From assembly GCA_019279435.1 (NCBI GenBank), contig JAAALK010000289.1, positions 12,964,342 through 13,028,341 of the forward strand: DNA of 64,000 nucleotides. The letters run 5' to 3'. Below are positions 45,601-56,260 of the stretch, piece after piece; the stretch's first letter is position 1; every line of letters starts with the position of its first letter. Source of the stretch: Zizania palustris (Eukaryota; Streptophyta; Magnoliopsida; Poales; Poaceae). Position numbers and translations under genes: made by a program. The notes beneath the pieces are model-generated. The model was not told the origin of the DNA and did no database searches. It saw only the letters and a list, made by a program, of their open reading frames with translations.

Positions 45601-45830
45601 TCGGAGGTTCGAGCCCTGGAAGCTTCGCCTCCGACGACTTGCTGCACCCATCTTCGGATGTGGCCTCGGCCTGGGAAGCCTTCCGATCAATTTGGAAGAT
45701 GGACCACAAGGCTGCGGCCAAGGCTTGGATTGACGAAGCTCGCCGGCAGAAGCAGGCGCAAACAAGGCCACCACTTCCTGCCTCGCCAGCCCCTGTCATT
45801 CCTGCTCCGCCAACCGACCCGCGGGTCTAG
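42620..45830 (+). pseudogene. Antisense four-exon gene in G3 (Transposase_28-like)
   Basis: Plus strand, opposite to G3 gag-pol. Proposed exons: 42620-43514, 43593-44249, 44331-44875, 44949-45830. The three introns (78, 81 and 73 bp) have GT-AG ends and the phase is kept at each join, giving about 992 codons. Exon 1 contains a domain (VVVFEAFFEAGLGLPVVDFL, FHITLPQLSPNAIARLAVF, then NDRWYTNWILRWFY) that resembles the plant 'putative gypsy type transposon' family, Pfam Transposase_28. Exons 2-3 are acidic and Ser/Pro/Ala-rich; exon 4 is a long coiled coil (EVEINLLKRKVTTLQATLSN to LEAAEKRNAS). In-frame TAGs at 43466-43468 and 45483-45485 break it. Antisense or extra ORFs between pol and 3' LTR are known in Tat elements such as maize Grande. 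Function is unknown. Exon calls are mine, from splice signals and phase only. Confidence 0.72.
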
Positions 45831-46400
45831 CTTTTTAGGGTTATTATGTATGCGAAGTCTTGTAAAGCCCTTTTTATTAATGGAAAAGCTATAAACGAGA
45901 AACTTGTCTTGGGTGTTTTGTTCTTTTTTAGGTTTTGTCATGCCCTTCGAGCCCTGACCTCGAACTATTGGAAATTACTGACGAGCTCCGAAAGGAGTGG
46001 GCAAACCTTGAGGGCTTAAGGCCTTACCGCTGCTCTCGCTTCTCTGTTCCTCGCGGAGATGGAGGGGAGATAACCTTTGAAGTTTTTGCCAAGACGTCTT
46101 AGCTTATATTAAAGAGAAGGCGAAGGCGAAGGTATCCTCGTCTTCCGAACCTACGGACTGGTCCGACTCGGAGTACCGGGCCGAAGACCCTGCGGAGGCT
46201 GACTCCGAAAGGCTCTTGACGTGGGCGGAGCTTCAAGAAGAGCAAAAGAAACTACGAGCGTCCAAGAAAAGGAGAAGCGTTCGAACGAAGAGGGCCAAGC
46301 CAACAGCTTCGAGCTCAGAAGGGCAGAGTAGCCGAAGAGGTAGCTCTAGATGCCGACAGGGTCTTCGATTTTTTCTAGGCTTGGACCAAAAATTTTCTTG
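45831..46400 (+). other. G3 3' region, possible further exon remnants
   Basis: After the antisense gene stop. An open stretch at about 45931-46100 follows a T-rich AG (ELLEITDELRKEWANLEG, RPYRCSRFSVPRGDGG) and ends in TAG; another at about 46125-46400 is acidic then basic (TDWSDSEYRAEDPAEADSE, LTWAELQEEQKKLRASKKRR). They may be one broken exon or a second antisense ORF. Confidence 0.4.
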
Positions 46401-46576
46401 ATGTAAAAGTATAATGATTTAATGTGAAATGCAAGTATGTCGTGTGGTTCCTATCCTCGGACCCCCCCCCCCCTTGTGGGTGGTGGATCCTTTACTGTAG
46501 AAAAGGGTTCGCCAGGCACAATGATGCTCCGAACAACCGGATGCTTCGAATTGCACTAATCATTTGTACTTTGGTA

Positions 46577-47035
46577 TTACTACGGATACTTCGTACCTGG
46601 AGGCCGAAAGTCTGTTTCTTTTTAAAGTCCTTAGACTCTTCTACGGATCCTAACAAGCCGGAGCCTGGAATCCGTATGGTGGCCACCTTCGGCTCTTTTA
46701 CAGATACTTCATACCCGGAGGCCGAAAGTTTGTTTCTTTTTAAAGCGCTTAGACTGTTCTACGGATCCTAACAAGCCGGAGCCTGGAATCCGTAGGGTGG
46801 CCACCTTCGGCTCTTTTACAGATACTTCGTACCCGGAGGCCGAAAGTCTGTTTTTTTTAAAGTCCTTAGACTCTTCTACAGATCCTAACAAGCCGGAGCC
46901 TGGAATCCGTAGGGTGGCCACCTTCGGCTCTTTTACAGATACTTCGTACCCGGAGGCCGAAAATCTGTTTCTTTTTAAAGTCCTTAGACTCTTCTACGGA
47001 TCCTAACAAGCCGGAGCCTGGAATCCGTAGGGTGG
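46577..47035. repeat. 118-bp tandem repeat in G3
   Basis: The landmark GATACTTC(G/A)TACC starts at 46585, 46703, 46821 and 46939, exactly 118 bp apart; about 3.9 copies. Units contain CCTAACAAGCCGGAGCCTGG and TTTTTAAAG blocks. It lies just downstream of the pol end (minus strand) in the 3' untranslated region. Confidence 0.93.
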
Positions 47036-47223
47036 CAGTGGAGCCTCTGAACCGATGGTTCACAGGCAGCCACCTGGGTCTTGGGAAAAATGCTTGACTC
47101 TGCAAGCATCACCGTCCTCCCGATGCGTCCATCTGGAGTAAGGGATATTCGAAGAGCAAACAAAATTCGACCCTTATCTTTATTCATAGAAAGGAAAATA
47201 TTACAAGCGATTACAAGGAGCCC
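47036..47223. other. Spacer between tandem repeat and G3 pol stop
   Basis: About 190 bp, no gene or repeat seen. Confidence 0.6.
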
Positions 47224-50200
47224 CTAAGCGTAATAACGTTTAAGGTGCTCTGCATGACATGCATGCTTCAACTCTTCCCCTTCTAAATTAGCTAATTTAA
47301 ACGATCCGGGGCGCCCTGAGTGTAAGATAACATATGGTCCTTCCCATTTGCTTCCTAGCTTCCCCGGAGCTATTACACTTCGCAACACTAGATGACCAGG
47401 TTTTAGCTCATTTAGTTTTATATTCGGGTCATACCATGTCTTTGTGTGGTCCTGGTACTTAGTCAGATTGGCGATAGCTCGAAGCCTTGTTTCTTCTGAC
47501 AAATCCAGCGAAGTGCTCCTGTCACCTTCGTCTCCAGGTTGAACTACTCGAAGGGATCCACCTCTAAGCTCCGTCGGAGTCATGGCCTCATCTCCGAATA
47601 GTAATCTAAATGGGGTGAAACCTATGGACCTGGTTTGAGTGGTTCGAATGGACCACAAGATTTTAGGGAGCTCTTCGACCAACAACCCCTTGGCCAAGCC
47701 AACGATTCGGCGATTCAGCCCGGAGAGGATGTTCCCGTTGGCTCGCTCAATGGCTCCGTTGGATTGTGGATGGCGCACCGCAGCGAAGCACAACTTAATG
47801 CCCAGATCTTCACAAAATGCTTGGAAGGTGTCAGCTTCGAATTGGGTTCCATTATCCACCGTCAACTCCCTTGGCACTCCGAACCTGCATATAATGTTCT
47901 GCCAGAAAATTTTTTGCACATTCCTCGAGGTGATAGCTATCAATGGCTCCGCTTCAACCCACTTTGAGAAATCCTCGATTGCTACTACCGCAAACTTCAA
48001 GCCACCTTTTGCCATTGGGAAAGGGCCTATGAGGTCCATGCCCCATCTAGCCATTGGCCATACTAGGGCAATAACTTGAAGCTGGGCTGGCGGGCGATGG
48101 CTTCGTCTGCCCATCCATTGGTAGCCTTGGCATGTTCGAACCAGGTCCTCTGCATCTCTTACTATAGTTGGCCAATAAAACCCTTGCCGAAGCGTCTTGC
48201 CAGCTAGCGCACGAGGGGCTAAATGACTTCCGCACAAGCCTTCGTGGATGTCTCGAAGTATGTCTTGACCTTCGGGCTGAGAGATGCATCGAAGTAGAGG
48301 TGAACACACTCCAGCTTTGTATAATATTCCGTCGATAAGCTTGTAATTTCGAGCTCTTGCTTGCAGCCTTCGGGCTTCTGGACCTTCGAGAGGGTCTATG
48401 CTACTTTGCAACATGTTCATAATCGGAGCCCGCCAATCTGTAATCGGAATGCACAGTACTTCCGAAGAGGGTAACTGGACAGCTACTGGCTGCGCTAGTT
48501 CTTCGTAGAAAGCACCCTCCGGAAGGTCCACTGCCCCTGCTGCAGCCTTCGCAAGAATATCTGCGAGTTGATTCTCTGCACGAGGGATACTCCAAACTGT
48601 AAATCCTTTGAATGCTACTTCGGCCTTGCGGATTTCTTCAAGGTATTGTGCTAGATGTGGATTCTTTGCTTGAAAGCTTTTATCAACATGCCCTGCGATG
48701 ACTTGGGAATCTGTCTTAATCACTATCCTTGCGGCTCCGAGCGCTTTAGCCTTTCGGAGGCCTAGCAGGATCCCTTCGTACTCGGCGATGTTATTAGTGG
48801 TTCTGAAGTTGAGCCTCGCAGAATACATGGCCTTCTGCCCTGATGGTGATATGATGACGGCCCCTGCTCCGGCACCGGATGCTTGATAAGCTCCGTCAGA
48901 AAATATTGTCCATAACCCTTCGGAGGGTTCTTCCGGGGCCCAAATAGCAGATGGAGTCCACTCTGCTACGAAATTGGCTATAATTTGGGATTTAATAGCT
49001 GTTCTTGCCGTGAAGGAGATTCCGAAGGGTGCTAGCTCGACCGCCCATTTTCCAATCCTGCCCGTAGAATCTTTGTTTCGAAGCATATCTCCAAGAGGAT
49101 ACGATGTAGGGACGATCAGGTTATGCGCCAAGAAATAATGGCTTAGCTTTCACGAGGCCATTACTAGGGCATAAGCAAACTTCTCGAGCTCAGAGTATCT
49201 GATTTTAGCTCCGGAGAATGCCTCCGACACAAAATAAACTAGGTTCTGCACCAGCTTTCCTTTAAGCTCAACTTCCCGGACCAATACTGCACTTACTGTT
49301 GAACCTGTTGCTGCAAGATATAGGAGCAGTGTTTCTTCTGGAAGGGGAACGGTCAAAGTTGATAATCTTCCGAGGTATGCTTTTATATCATCAAAGCTCT
49401 TCTGACACTCCAGTGTCCAACTAAAGCTTTCGGACCCCTTTAATGCTTTGAAAATTGGGAGGCTCTGCTCTGCTGACCTGGCCAGGAACCTGCTAAGTGC
49501 TACGAGCCTTCCTGCTAGCTTCTGCACTTGCTTCAAATTCTCTGGTGGAGCCATCTTTTGTAGTGCGCTTATCTATGTTGGGCTAGCTTCGATTCCCCTG
49601 CTCGAAATTAAGTACCCTAGCAGCTTTCCTGTTTGTGCCCCAAATATACATTTTTCCGGGTTGAGGCGTACTCCACATGCTCGGAGGCTCTCAAATGTTT
49701 CAACTAGGTCTAGGCTATGCTGGTGCTTTTGAGCACTTTTTATTACAATATCATCCATATAGGCCTCGACATTCCGGCCTATCTGATGACCTAGAGCCTT
49801 AGCTATTAAACGTGAAAAGGTGGCTCCGGCATTCCGCAAACCAAAAGGCATTCTTACATAACAGAATACTCCGGAAGGAGTTATAAAGCTTGTCTTGGCT
49901 TCGTCTTCGCGTTTCAGCCATACTTGATGATACCCGGAATAAGCGTCGAGGAAACTTAGCAATGCGGAGCCAGCTGTGGAATCCACCAGCTGATCTATTC
50001 GAGGCATCGGGTAGGGGTCTCGCGGGCATGCTTTATTTAATGAAGTAAAGTCAATACACATGCGCCACTTGTTCGAGTCCTTCTTCCTTACAAAAACAGG
50101 GTTAGCCAACCACTCGGTATGGGCTACTTCCCTGATGATGCCAGCTCTTAACAATTTTTCTACTTCGGCTTTGGCGAGGCTTGCTCTTTCTGCTGATAGC

Positions 50201-51330
50201 TTGCGGAGCCCCTGGCGCACTGGCCTGGCCTTCGGGTTGACGAGCAGACTATGCTCGATGATGCTTCGATCGACCCCGGTGATGTCTTTGTCAGTCCAAG
50301 CAAAGACGTCCAGATTTTTCCTAACGACTTCTTCTAACGAGGCAGCTATCTGCGGGGATAGCCCTTTGCCGAACTGTACTGGGTACTCTTTGCCATCTTT
50401 CGAAATTATTCTTGTCTCAACATCACCCTCCGGGCTTGGCTTGAGAGAGGGCCCCTTCGAAGGGTTCGAGGCCTCCGGCACTTCTTCGATGCTTTTCGCC
50501 ACGTTGTGTACTTGCCGGGGATCCAATGGCTGCCCATGGCCATACTCCGTCCTCCGGGCTACAGCTTGGTCTCCTGAAATGGTAAGCACTCCACCTTGCG
50601 TGGGCATTTTGAGACAAAGGTAATTATGATGCGCTATAGCCCCGAACTGGTTCAGCATCCCTCGGCCGAAGATTGCGTTGTAAGCATACGGGGCATCGAC
50701 CACGTCGAAGATCACCTCTTCTACTCGGGCCAAAGGCCCCTCTCCGAAGGCAACCTCGAGGCCTATCTGGCCGAGGGCATCGAGAGGCGGTCCTGAGAAC
50801 CCTTGAAGTGGCTGGGTTGCTGGAAGTAGATGCTTCCGAGGTATGCACATCTGATCGAAGGCCTCGACGAAGAGTATGTCTACGGAGCTCCCGCCATCTA
50901 CTAGGATCCTTCGGACCTCCACTCCTGCTATATCAGCAGAAATGACCAAGGGGTCAACGTGGGGGAACTTCACCCCCGCGGCATCGCTGGTAGTAAACGA
51001 GATGGGCACGTGGGACCACTCTGGCATTGCTTCGGCGGAACTCGAGGTCCCAATGTGCCCGACCTCGCGGACGTACTCGCGCCGCTGCCTCTTGGACATG
51101 CTCCCAAGGGTTCCCCCTCCAGAGATGGGCAGGACCACTCGCTTGCCGCGGTCTTGCGGGTCTTCCTGCTTTGGTGGTGGTATAATATTGGCCACCGGTA
51201 GCCGCATGGGGGCTTCAAGGGCACTGGCTCGGGCCACAGTTTGCACAGGCTCCGACCGTGTCGATGATGGGGCTTCGCTCAAGGTAGTCGCCCCGAAGGG
51301 CCAACACTGCCTTGCAATCCTTCGTGTCAT
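47224..51330 (-). pseudogene. pol: Gypsy Tat pol (PR, RT, RNase H, aRH, integrase), G3
   Basis: Minus strand, one frame of about 1,369 codons broken only by TAG 49573-49575 (expected Gln) and TGA 49150-49152 (expected Arg). Protease: VRRILVDGGSSVDILF near 50890. RT: MDDIVIKS within EAYMDDIVIK near 49760. RNase H: FSWTLECQKSFDDIKAYL near 49420. Second RNase H: TIFSDGAYQASGAGAGAVII near 48910 and TTNNIAEYEGILLGLRKAKA near 48790. Integrase zinc site: DIHEGLCGSHLAPRAL near 48250, then CQGYQWMG where the second Cys is Tyr. Core: LTVDNGTQFEADTFQAF near 47850 and HPQSNGAIERANGN near 47760. C-terminal: LKPGHLVLRSVIAPGKLGSKW near 47380. The stop is at 47224-47226. Very well preserved compared with G4, which it interrupts. 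Confidence 0.94.
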
Positions 51331-52522
51331 GGCTCCTATTCACCATGCACGCAACAAAAAAAACTCTGACGCCTGCCAGGCACCCTTTCTTGAGGCTTTG
51401 GCGGCCCGGCCTTGAAATTCTTCGCCTGCTGGAAATTGGCAGGTGCCCTAGGAGCAGAAGGCGCAATGTTTAGTACCTCCGAATGAAAATGCTTCTTTCC
51501 CCGCTTGTGCTCGTTGAAGTTGTTGTCTTGAGGAGGCTATAGGGGAGCGGAGGATTTGGGCTCCTTCTTGACTTCCCGGAGGGTGGACGATGGTGCTTCG
51601 GCACGTCGAAAACAGCCTTCCTCCACCTTGGCATACTGTTCGAAGTATGCCATCAGCTGCGCCACGGACGTCACCGGCTTCCGATGAAGTTTAGCACCCC
51701 TTCGCGGGCGGCGTCGACTACCGAAGAGGTAGACAGGCCCTTAACCTGCGACTTGGTGTGGGCGAAGCGCATGAAGTACTCCTGGAGTGTTTCACCCGCC
51801 CGCTGTTTCACCTGGAACAAACTTCCTGTGGACATTGGGGCCACAAAGGTGCCTTGGAAGTTGCTCACGAATTTCTTCTTCAGCTGCTCCCAAAAGCTGA
51901 TCGATCCTGGCTTCAGAGACCAGAACCATCGGAGCGCCACGCCTTCAAGAGCGAGGGGGAAGCATTTTGCCATAGTGCTTCGCACCCCCCCGCTTGCTTC
52001 TATTGCCAGGGCATATGAGCGGGCGAACTCTCCGGGGTCCGACCCCCCGGAGTACTTGTGTAACTTCGAAGCCTTGAACCTGTGATCAAAGGGGACTCTT
52101 TGCAAGTCCGGGTGCAATGGGGACTCCTCATCGAAAGATGCGTTTTCAGCTTTCTCAAGGACTTGGACAACTTCTAGGGGGTTGTGACCACCACCGTCTT
52201 GAGGCCCTTCGGGAGTCTCGGTGGAGGCTTGAGTGCGGAGGCGATCGGCAGCCTCCTGCCTCCACCTAGCTACTTCCTCCTGAAGCCTGGCTAATTGAGT
52301 AGCCTCGGTTCCAGGAAGGCCTTCGTCTTCTTCTGAAGGTAGCTCCGGGTCTTGGGAGCTGATGTAATTAGTCTGAAGCACCGTAGGAGGAGCTTGTGGA
52401 CCCCTGGGTACTCGACGCCCAGCGGCCTCGGCGGGAATAGCTGGAGTAGTTGAGGGTCCGGCTCCTGCGGTTCGAGGGGACCTTCGGAGAGGACCCAAAG
52501 TTTGACTCCGCTTCGGAGGCAT
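51331..52522 (-). pseudogene. gag: Gypsy Tat gag, G3
   Basis: ATG at 52522 (MPPKRSQTLGPLRRSPRTAG). An acidic, Gln/Glu-rich helical segment (ATQLARLQEEVARWRQEAAD) is followed by ESPLHPDLQRVPFDHRFK and the gag core (LHKYSGGSDPGEFARSYAL, ALEGVALRWFWSLKPGSISF, QLKKKFVSNFQGTF). The frame ends at 51671 after a shift at about 51690; the neighbouring frame continues KPVTSVAQLMAYFEQYAKVE, with further stops before protease. The motif DEESPLHPDLQRV is shared with the G6 gag at the right edge. It would form the capsid. Confidence 0.88.
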
Positions 52523-52708
52523 AGCTAGCCACGAAGAGGTCTTGGAGACGGAGGACTTCGAATGACTCGGGAAGTCGAGTGAAGGCCTTCAGGCTGCACT
52601 AAGAAGCCCTTAACTGAAGGGTGCGCGGAATCCTGAGACTCCGAGGCTCCCTCCGTAAGTGGTCTTCGAAGTGCAGTCAGCAGCAGAGAACAAGCTTCTA
52701 GAACTTAG

Positions 52709-52727
52709 TCCCCACGGATGGTTCCAA
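52709..52727 (-). promoter_or_regulatory. G3 primer-binding site (Tat type)
   Basis: Minus strand TTGGAACCATCCGTGGGGA, two bases inside from the LTR. It is three bases off the G6 site TTGGCGCCGTCCGTGGGGA. Confidence 0.8.
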
Positions 52728-52728
52728 C

Positions 52729-53217
52729 TGTTGGCGCAAAAGTTACACCAACAGGTTCTCTGAGATCAAGAATGAACAAACAAAGAGTTTGTGCTTTAGG
52801 ACTGCCTCGAACCTCCGAGTTGGATAATAGCTCGAGTAGTCTGAACGTGTGTATTGAATCACTTGTTCCGGGGGATCCCTTTTACATGGTATGGAGGGGG
52901 GTATTTATAGGTAAAAAGGCATAAGGAAAAGACCTAATTACCCCTAGATTACAATCGACATAGTGGAACCTATTTGGTGCTAGGAACAAGGTTATAAAAG
53001 GTAAAATACTACAAGGTAGATGGATAAGCCAAACATCTCATCAATCTTGTCCTTCAGCTTTGGGGCCTTTATCTTCCATTCGGAGGGTTCATCAAGGCTT
53101 CGCATCGCTACACCCTTCGGCTTAACGCCTCTACCTCCGAACGACTGCTCACCAGCTTCAGAGCTCTTCTTAGCCTTTGAGATATTAATCTTTAAGTCCT
53201 GAAAATGGAGTAATTTC
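52729..53217 (-). repeat. G3 5' LTR, main part
   Basis: Matches the LTR at 41632-42128. TATA (minus) at 52902-52909. Interrupted at 53217 by the solo LTR; its last bases (CCCCAACA) are at 54144-54151. Confidence 0.92.
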
Positions 53218-54138
53218 TAATGGGGGGATTGGTCCCGATCTTCCGCTAGGTAAAGGATAACTTGGATTGGTGGAGAATCTCGACGTTGGCGATCCAAGGC
53301 TCTGGTCCGGCGGATCAAAACCTTGCAATCATTACACCACTGTCTCCGTTGGTTATCAACCACGCAGGACGCGATTGACCTCGCCACGAAGGCTAATTCC
53401 TGCAAGCGAACCCAAGAACACAAGCAAGAACAAGAAGGATACAAGTTGAATACCAAATCACAGACAAACGATGAAAAGGTGAGGTTTCACAAACGCCTAT
53501 GCAGCAGCCAATCGGTCCGGTGCAAGGGGCGGGATCTAAACACACAAGTGTAGATGCAAACAAAGCAAAACCTAACCCTAAAGGCGGATGGTGTGAATAT
53601 ATAGGGCGTGGCAGCCTGTAGAAGGCGAACAGACAGCCTGTAGAAGGTGAACAGACTCAGACTATGGGCCAACTCAGTACAAGGTCCAACTCGGCCCAAT
53701 TCTGTCACGCAGGACTGTTTCAAACACACAGGACGGCTCGAGACTCCAAATTAGGCGGAACCAACAGCAAACGATCCGTCTTCTCCTCAGCTTTCCAAAA
53801 AGTCCAAGAACGTGCCAATCGGACTTCGTATGAGGAATTTACGCCCATTTTGGTGCATTGTGGTCGATGTAGTCCGAACCAGCGAATTCTTGACTTCAAA
53901 TCATCCGTGCGACTCTGTCTTCATCTCCAACTCTTCTATTCCATCTCCCATGTTCCTAAGCAAAAAAATATCACTAGTATTCAGTAGCATCCCGTCCAAA
54001 CAAATATTAACATAGTTGCTAAGGAAAGAATTAACCTCATGGTTCAAGCGACGGGCACGAGCGCGTGTGATTGGTCCTTGTAATTGAATTGTAGGTGGAG
54101 GCTCCATGTGTGTATCATGTGAAGTGATGTCCTCATCA
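53218..54138 (-). mobile_element. Solo LTR of the G1 (CRM-like) family, TSD ATTTC
   Basis: 921 bp inserted in the G3 5' LTR. ATTTC is at 53213-53217 and 54139-54143. On the minus strand it starts TGATGAGGACATC and ends CCCCATTA. Its first 240 bp are an open frame encoding a Gypsy pol C-terminus (GPITRARARRLNHEVNSFL). No internal region remains, so it is a solo LTR by unequal recombination, or a pol-LTR tail. Confidence 0.82.
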
Positions 54139-54151
54139 ATTTCCCCCAACA

Positions 54152-54935
54152 GTACTCTTTTCCTTCAACCTCCTGAGTTAGCACGGATCCTATCATGCTA
54201 TCTTCTGCAGCAATGTATAGCCGAAACGGAATCCTGGCTTTTGGTGGTCTTACCACGGGTGGTGATGACAAGCACTATTTAATTTTCTCAAAGGCGCTTT
54301 GCTGACTTGCCCCCAAATGAACTCGGCCTCGTTCTTTAGCTGGAGTATGGGGACAAAGTATCGATCCTGCCAGACAGGTTAGATATAAAGCGACGCAAAT
54401 AATTCATCTTGCCTAGCAACTTTTGCACATCTCTCTTGCACGTCGACGCTTCAAAGTTCCTAATCTTTTCAAGCCTCTTAGGATCAATATCAATACCTCT
54501 TTGATGAATCATGAATCCTAAGAACTTGCATGCCGACATGACGAACACACACTTGAGTAGGTTCATTTCTAATCCATACTGACGCATTCAATCAAAAGCA
54601 ACTCTCAAATCGGTTAAATGGTTGTCCATAGCATACGATTTCACTACAACATTGTCTATATAGACCTCTAGCATAACTCCTAGCAAGTCATGAAAGATCA
54701 GGTTCAAAGCACGTTGATATGTAGCGCCAGCATTCTTTAAACGAAATGTCATAACGACCCACTCAAACAAGCCGACAAAACCAGGGCATCGAAAGGTTGT
54801 CTTGTAAACGTCCTCTTCGGCCATAAAAATTTGATTATAACTAGTGTTGCCATCAAGAAAACTTAGTACCTTGTGTCCCGAAGCATCGTTGATCAACATG
54901 TCGGCCATTGGCATGGGATATTCGTCTTTCGGTTT
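54152..54935 (-). pseudogene. Gypsy Tat RT and RNase H start, G4
   Basis: Minus strand: RT with DEYPMPMADMLINDASGHKVL (about 54850-54930), EVYIDNVVVKS near 54640 where Asn replaces the second Asp of YIDD, CKFLGFMIHQRGIDIDPKR near 54500; then RNase H (PPKARIPFRLYIAAEDSMIG near 54200). Continues at 41631 across G3. Cut at about 54935 by Sirevirus sequence. Confidence 0.85.
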
Positions 54936-55192
54936 GGACGATTTCCTCTTTGAAAGATTTTGGGTTGTATTTCCCAACTAGAGTGCCTTTATTTTGTGAT
55001 AGCATCAGTGCGATTTGTGTGGGGAAAAACCCTTGTCTTTATTCGAAAACCAAACATATTGATGTGCACTTTCACTTCTTGGAGGATCAATATGAGAAAG
55101 GTGTCATTGACCTTGTTCATGTTGATACCCATCATCAGTTGGCTGACATTCTTACCAAAACCCTAGATCAGTCTATGTTTGACCGTTTGTGA
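54936..55192 (+). pseudogene. Copia RNase H end, S3
   Basis: VPLFCDSISAICVGKNPC, KTKHIDVHFHFL and VDTHHQLADILTKTLDQ match the corresponding end of E2 pol (12100-12340). It starts abruptly and ends at TGA 55190-55192. Confidence 0.88.
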
Positions 55193-56260
55193 GGGGATTT
55201 GGGTGTTGTGTATCCTTTTTAGGATAATTTGAGTCCTTTCTTTCTTCTTTACTCTTTTTATTTGAGTATTTTTTGTGTGAGTTCATATCATACACATTCA
55301 TATATCATACTTTGAGCTTGCTTCTATTATATGATTGATCTACTTTACTCATTCTTGCTTGTATATGCTTTTGAATACCAATCGATGATCATGCTTTGCT
55401 TCAGTTCACATGATATATCTGATATATGTCATATGCATGGCTTTTATGTTTTAAAATTGAAAAATGATCACCATTACTTCTAGTAACTAGCATGTGTAGG
55501 CTGAATGCTTTTGCTATCTTTTACATGCCTGGTAGCTAGTTCCTTACTTAAATGCAGATATGCATCTTGGACATTTGTATGCTTTAACATGGAAAATATG
55601 CTAAATAGATAAAAATCATAAAAATGAAAAATACATGCTTTAAATGCTTAAGTGAAAAGATCTAGGTGGGTTTGTTGTGTCGCATTGCATTGTTTTGGAC
55701 TACTTACCATAGCACTTTGGTATGAACTAGGACATTGTAATGTATGCCAAGACCAATGTCTTAAGCTTCTGATGGTCCTGTTCTGGCCTAGGCTTGACTT
55801 TGTTGGTTAACATATGGTTGGCATACAAATAACCCCTGGCACAAATAAAAAAGGAAAAGAAAAAGCATGAAATTCTAAAAGATAACAAATTTGCTGAAGC
55901 TCTTAGTTCTGGACAATGCTTATCTAGGTAGATATCAGCTAGCCTTTGCATTTCATGCTTTACCTTGCATGTCTGCTAGAAAATGTGGTGATGCTTTTGT
56001 TTGCAATAATCTAAAAATGTGTGCTAATGACTTTCTTTGGACATCATCTATTGCACTGATCGTGCCATGTGTCAAACAATATTTGTGTGCTATACTTGCT
56101 AGATGTTATAAATGCAGTCAATCATATCTGAGAAGCATGCATTTTACACTCCACCATCACCCCAGTTGAGGGGCTGTATTTCAGGGGGAGTTTCAGTATG
56201 TGTCTCTTTTGAGTGTATTTAGTCTCACTTGATGAGTCCAGTTGTCAACAAGGGGGGAAA
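55193..56260 (+). other. S3 non-coding region
   Basis: Same layout as 12369-13430 of E2, with the shared block at 55652-55845 and polypurine motifs near 56183 and 56251. No protein. Confidence 0.75.

Larger units (their letters stand above)
41632..54151 (-). mobile_element. Tat-lineage Gypsy G3, complete, TSD GTACT, with antisense gene
   Basis: Minus-strand order: 5' LTR (52729-54151, interrupted), PBS, gag, protease-RT-RNase H-second RNase H-integrase, 118-bp tandem repeats, about 5 kb 3' region holding a plus-strand gene, polypurine tract, 3' LTR (41632-42128). GTACT duplicates at 41627-41631 and 54152-54156. LTR copies differ by roughly 3 percent by eye. About 11.6 kb without its nested solo LTR. 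Confidence 0.94.
37796..54935 (-). mobile_element. Tat-lineage Gypsy G4, 3' part, with G3 nested inside
   Basis: Minus strand: RT (54336-54935), RNase H (54157-54300, then 41390-41631 after G3), second RNase H, integrase, polypurine tract, 3' LTR. Gag and 5' LTR are absent; the right end meets Sirevirus S3 at about 54935. Taking out G3 and one copy of its duplication restores the RNase H frame. Confidence 0.88.

Noticed and set aside
46500..47006. Repeated ORFs on both strands near the 118-bp repeat
   Set aside because: The repeat length is not a multiple of three and the frames are simple consequences of the tandem units.
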